This document shows positions 49,455-51,582 of a stretch of DNA of 51,582 bases, in pieces. The stretch is from Oscillospiraceae bacterium (lineage in GTDB: Bacteria; Bacillota_A; Clostridia; Oscillospirales; Oscillospiraceae). The position numbers and the translations under genes were made by a program. Within the stretch, counting starts at the first letter, position 1, and each line of letters opens with the position of its first letter. The DNA is taken from positions 1 to 51,582 of the forward strand of contig SVLP01000015.1 in the NCBI GenBank assembly GCA_015067895.1. Reading direction: 5' to 3'. A model generated the notes under the pieces. It was not told the origin of the DNA and made no database searches. It was given only the letters and a program-made list of their open reading frames with translations.

Positions 49455-50882
49455 ATGAAGAACAGTGAAAAGACACTGGATATGATCGTGAACCTCTGCA
49501 AGAACAGAGGCTATGTCTACGCCGGCTCCGAGATCTACGGCGGCCTGGCCAACTCCTGGGACTACGGCCCCCTGGGCGTGGAGTTCAAGAACAACGTCAA
49601 GAAGGCCTGGCTGAAGAAGTTCGTGCAGGAGTCTGACTACAACGTGGGCCTGGATGCCGCCATCATCATGAACCCCCAGACCTGGGTCACCACCGGCCAC
49701 GTGGGCTCCTTCTCCGACCCCCTGGTGGACTGCAAGGGCTGCGGCTCCCGTCAGCGCGCCGACCAGCTGATCGCCGCTTCCGAGTCCGGCAAGCTGGTGA
49801 ACGTGGACGCCATGGACACCAAGGAGATGAACGCCTTCATCGAGGAGCACGAGGATGTGGTCTGCCCCGTCTGCGGCAAGCACCACTTCACCTCCATCCG
49901 CAACTTCAACCTGATGTTCCAGACCAAGATCGGCGTCACCGAGGATTCCTCCTCCGTGGCCTACCTGCGTCCCGAGACCGCCCAGGGCATCTTCGTCAAC
50001 TTCGACAACATCCAGCGCACCACCCGCAAGAAGCTGCCCTTCGGCGTCTGCCAGGTGGGCAAGGCCTTCCGCAACGAGATCACCCCCGGCAACTTCACCT
50101 TCCGTACCCGCGAGTTCGAGCAGATGGAGTGCGAGTTCTTCTGCCAGCCCGGCACCGACCTGGAGTGGTTCGCCTACTGGAAGGACTTCTGCAAGAACTG
50201 GCTGCTGAGCCTGGGCATCAAGGAGGACAGCCTGCGCCTGCGTGACCATGATCCCGCCGAGCTGGCCTTCTACTCCCGCGCCACCACCGACATCGAGTAC
50301 CAGTTCCCCTTCGGCGGCGGCTGGGGCGAGCTGTGGGGCATCGCTGACCGCACCGACTACGACCTGGGCCGCCATCAGGAGGCCTCCGGCAAGAAGCTGA
50401 CCTACTTCGATCAGGAGCGGGGCGAGCACTACATCCCCTACGTCATCGAGCCCAGCCTGGGCTGCGACCGCGTGGCTCTGGCCTTCCTGTGCGAGGCCTA
50501 CGACGAGGAGCAGGTGGGCGTGGACAAGAAGGGCAACCCCGACATCCGCACCGTGCTGCATCTGCATCCCGCTCTGGCTCCCTTCAAGGCCGCTGTCCTG
50601 CCCCTGAGCAAGAAGCTGAGCCCCAAGGCCGAGGAGATCTACAGAATGCTGCGCAAGGACTTCATGGTGGACTTCGACGACACCGGTTCCATCGGCAAGC
50701 GTTACCGCCGCGAGGACGAGATCGGCACCCCCCTGTGCATCACCGTGGACTTCCAGACCGTGGGCGACGGCGAGGTTGAGGCCGACAACTGCGTCACCGT
50801 CCGTGACCGCGACACCATGGAGCAGGTTCGCATCCCCATTGCTGAGCTGCGCGACTACATCGCCAAGAAGTGCGAGTTTTGA
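49455..50882 (+). CDS. glyS: Glycyl-tRNA synthetase (dimeric, eukaryote/archaea-like type)
   Basis: 475 residues from the ATG at 49455 behind GGGAGGA. Class II synthetase charging tRNA-Gly. The N-terminal [21 protein letters not shown] (in parts) and the motif 2 segment [29 protein letters not shown] identify the alpha2 single-chain type, unlike the alpha2beta2 GlyQ/GlyS pair. The zinc-like Cys pairs CKGC and CPVC are in the insertion domain (about 95-145). Motif 3 is in [14 protein letters not shown], followed by the anticodon-binding domain. It has its own promoter and strong terminator. Confidence 0.96.
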   Translation: MKNSEKTLDMIVNLCKNRGYVYAGSEIYGGLANSWDYGPLGVEFKNNVKKAWLKKFVQESDYNVGLDAAIIMNPQTWVTTGHVGSFSDPLVDCKGCGSRQRADQLIAASESGKLVNVDAMDTKEMNAFIEEHEDVVCPVCGKHHFTSIRNFNLMFQTKIGVTEDSSSVAYLRPETAQGIFVNFDNIQRTTRKKLPFGVCQVGKAFRNEITPGNFTFRTREFEQMECEFFCQPGTDLEWFAYWKDFCKNWLLSLGIKEDSLRLRDHDPAELAFYSRATTDIEYQFPFGGGWGELWGIADRTDYDLGRHQEASGKKLTYFDQERGEHYIPYVIEPSLGCDRVALAFLCEAYDEEQVGVDKKGNPDIRTVLHLHPALAPFKAAVLPLSKKLSPKAEEIYRMLRKDFMVDFDDTGSIGKRYRREDEIGTPLCITVDFQTVGDGEVEADNCVTVRDRDTMEQVRIPIAELRDYIAKKCEF

Positions 50883-50894
50883 TCTGAACTGACG

Positions 50895-50923
50895 AAGACC
50901 TCCCGGAATTCCGGGAGGTCTTT
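50895..50923 (+). terminator. Terminator of glyS (28-bp perfect palindrome)
   Basis: AAGACCTCCCGGAA and TTCCGGGAGGTCTT arms meet without a separate loop, followed by a short T-run. An identical palindrome lies at 51130-51157. Confidence 0.9.
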
Positions 50924-50928
50924 AAGCG

Positions 50929-51123
50929 TGTCAAAGAAACTTGCCTCCCCCACAGGGGGAGGTGGCCGAGCGCAGCGAGGTCGGAGGGGGTGTCGTTGGT
51001 TTCCGCTGAAAACTGTAAATTACAGAAGGTTTCGTCCACAAAAGACGGAAGGACACCCCCTCAGTCACGCTGTTTGCGTGACAGCTCCCCCTATGGGGGA
51101 GCCAGGAATCAGGTTTTTTGACA
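50929..51123. repeat. Family D G/C-rich inverted-repeat element, copy D2
   Basis: Begins TGTCAAAGAAACTTGCCTCC and ends with CAGGTTTTTTGACA. Near the ends are CTCCCCC/GGGGGAG palindromes and inside GGAGGGGGTGTC pairs with GACACCCCCTC-like sequence. Both sides are flanked by the same 28-bp terminator palindrome. Confidence 0.82.
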
Positions 51124-51129
51124 GTCTGG

Positions 51130-51159
51130 AAGACCTCCCGGAATTCCGGGAGGTCTTTT
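51130..51159. terminator. Duplicate of the glyS terminator palindrome
   Basis: The same 28-bp palindrome as at 50895-50922, followed by TT on the plus strand. It lies 5 bp after the stop of the minus-strand gene at 51164, for which it can serve as terminator. Confidence 0.85.
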
Positions 51160-51163
51160 GGGC

Positions 51164-51577
51164 TTATTCTCCGAACAGCTCTGCGGGGATGATGTCCACG
51201 TTGGCCCGGTGGACGTAGACCATCTTGCCATCGATATTGATAAGGGTGGTCTTGGGCAGGTCAGCGGGGATCTCGATGTAGCAGTCGTCGCCCTGGAACA
51301 GGCCGATGGGGGTGCCGTTCTGGCTGGAGACCAGCACCACCAGCTCCTTGCCAATGAGGTTGGCATAGTGGTTGATCTTCCGGTCAACGGCCATCAGTCC
51401 GGTGGAGTGGCCGGTGCTGTCCATGTCGGCGGGCAGCTGGAAATCGGTGATGAGATCCACGCCCTTCTGAGCGAAGACCAGGGTGGAGCCCACGTGCTTC
51501 CAGCTGTCGCCGTCGATGGTGATGTCGATGTAGCTGGTGACCTCGCCGTATTCGTCCAGCTGGCAGTCCATGGTCAC
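51164..51577 (-). CDS. Hypothetical protein, 5' end probably outside the window
   Basis: About 137 residues are visible. The frame is open to the window edge, so the true start may lie upstream; an ATG at 51571 (MDCQLDEYG) is possible internally. The protein is mixed alpha/beta and acidic (YIDITIDGDSWKHVGSTLVF, GKELVVLVSSQNGTPIGLFQ) and lacks membrane segments and cysteine motifs. The DFQLPADMDSTGHSTGLM segment is distinctive but not recognised. It converges on glyS, sharing the terminator palindrome region. Function unknown. Confidence 0.65.
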   Translation of the reverse strand: MTMDCQLDEYGEVTSYIDITIDGDSWKHVGSTLVFAQKGVDLITDFQLPADMDSTGHSTGLMAVDRKINHYANLIGKELVVLVSSQNGTPIGLFQGDDCYIEIPADLPKTTLINIDGKMVYVHRANVDIIPAELFGE

Positions 51578-51582
51578 CCGGT

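Overview
The window looks like a chromosomal segment from an anaerobic, GC-rich member of the Clostridia, most likely Oscillospiraceae/Ruminococcaceae (gut type). The evidence is three endospore genes (spoIIP, spoIIE, spo0A), an HrcA/CIRCE-controlled dnaK operon, a [FeFe]-hydrogenase maturase (hydE), a dimeric-type glycyl-tRNA synthetase, SLH surface proteins and strong Shine-Dalgarno sequences. This placement is inference from gene content; no rRNA or tRNA gene was seen.

Layout. 1-2.3 kb: kdgA-kdgK (lower Entner-Doudoroff/uronate pathway, minus strand), with a 100-bp tandem repeat between the two genes. 2.3-9 kb: a lipoprotein with an HEXXH motif, a small sigma-like/HTH cluster, tadA, spoIIP, cutC, a DEDDh exonuclease and a CYTH protein. 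9.3-14.6 kb: spoIIE, a DUF421-type membrane protein, a hexapeptide-repeat protein and glmM. 14.9-19.3 kb: a three-gene membrane/secreted cluster of unknown function, a PfkB kinase followed by a 58-residue protein, and an XRE regulator paired with a small partner. 19.6-22.2 kb: a FecCD-type ABC importer behind a structured 5' leader. 22.5-28.9 kb: two M18 aminopeptidases and the oligoendopeptidase PepF around spo0A and a divergent ribbon-helix-helix pair. 29-35.3 kb: three consecutive SLH-domain surface proteins. 35.6-41.9 kb: dCMP deaminase and the heat-shock cluster hrcA-grpE-dnaK-(PPOX)-dnaJ. 42.4-45.5 kb: a membrane-anchored PstS-like protein with an HTH partner, and a lipoprotein operon. 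45.8-47.5 kb: a Mn2+ riboswitch with mntP-vanZ-lipoprotein. 47.7-51.6 kb: hydE-plsY, glyS and a truncated hypothetical gene.

The most distinctive property is the density of short, non-coding, palindromic repeats in the intergenic DNA. At least six families occur: A, GTAGGGAACGG-ended; B, GTCATTGCGAG-ended; C, TGTAAAGAAAC-ended; D, G/C-rich with TGTCAAA-like ends; E, AT-rich ATATTAGATAT type; and single long hairpins. Several are nested: B modules sit inside A-type and C elements. No transposase is encoded in the window, so they look like non-autonomous (MITE-like) elements. They occupy most gaps over 150 bp, including every spacer of the heat-shock operon, and one supplies a stop codon.

Regulatory sites readable directly include a perfect CIRCE element, a yybP-ykoY-type Mn2+ riboswitch, several consensus sigma-A promoters, many intrinsic terminators, and candidate operators upstream of kdgA, hydE and the XRE gene at 18.5 kb.
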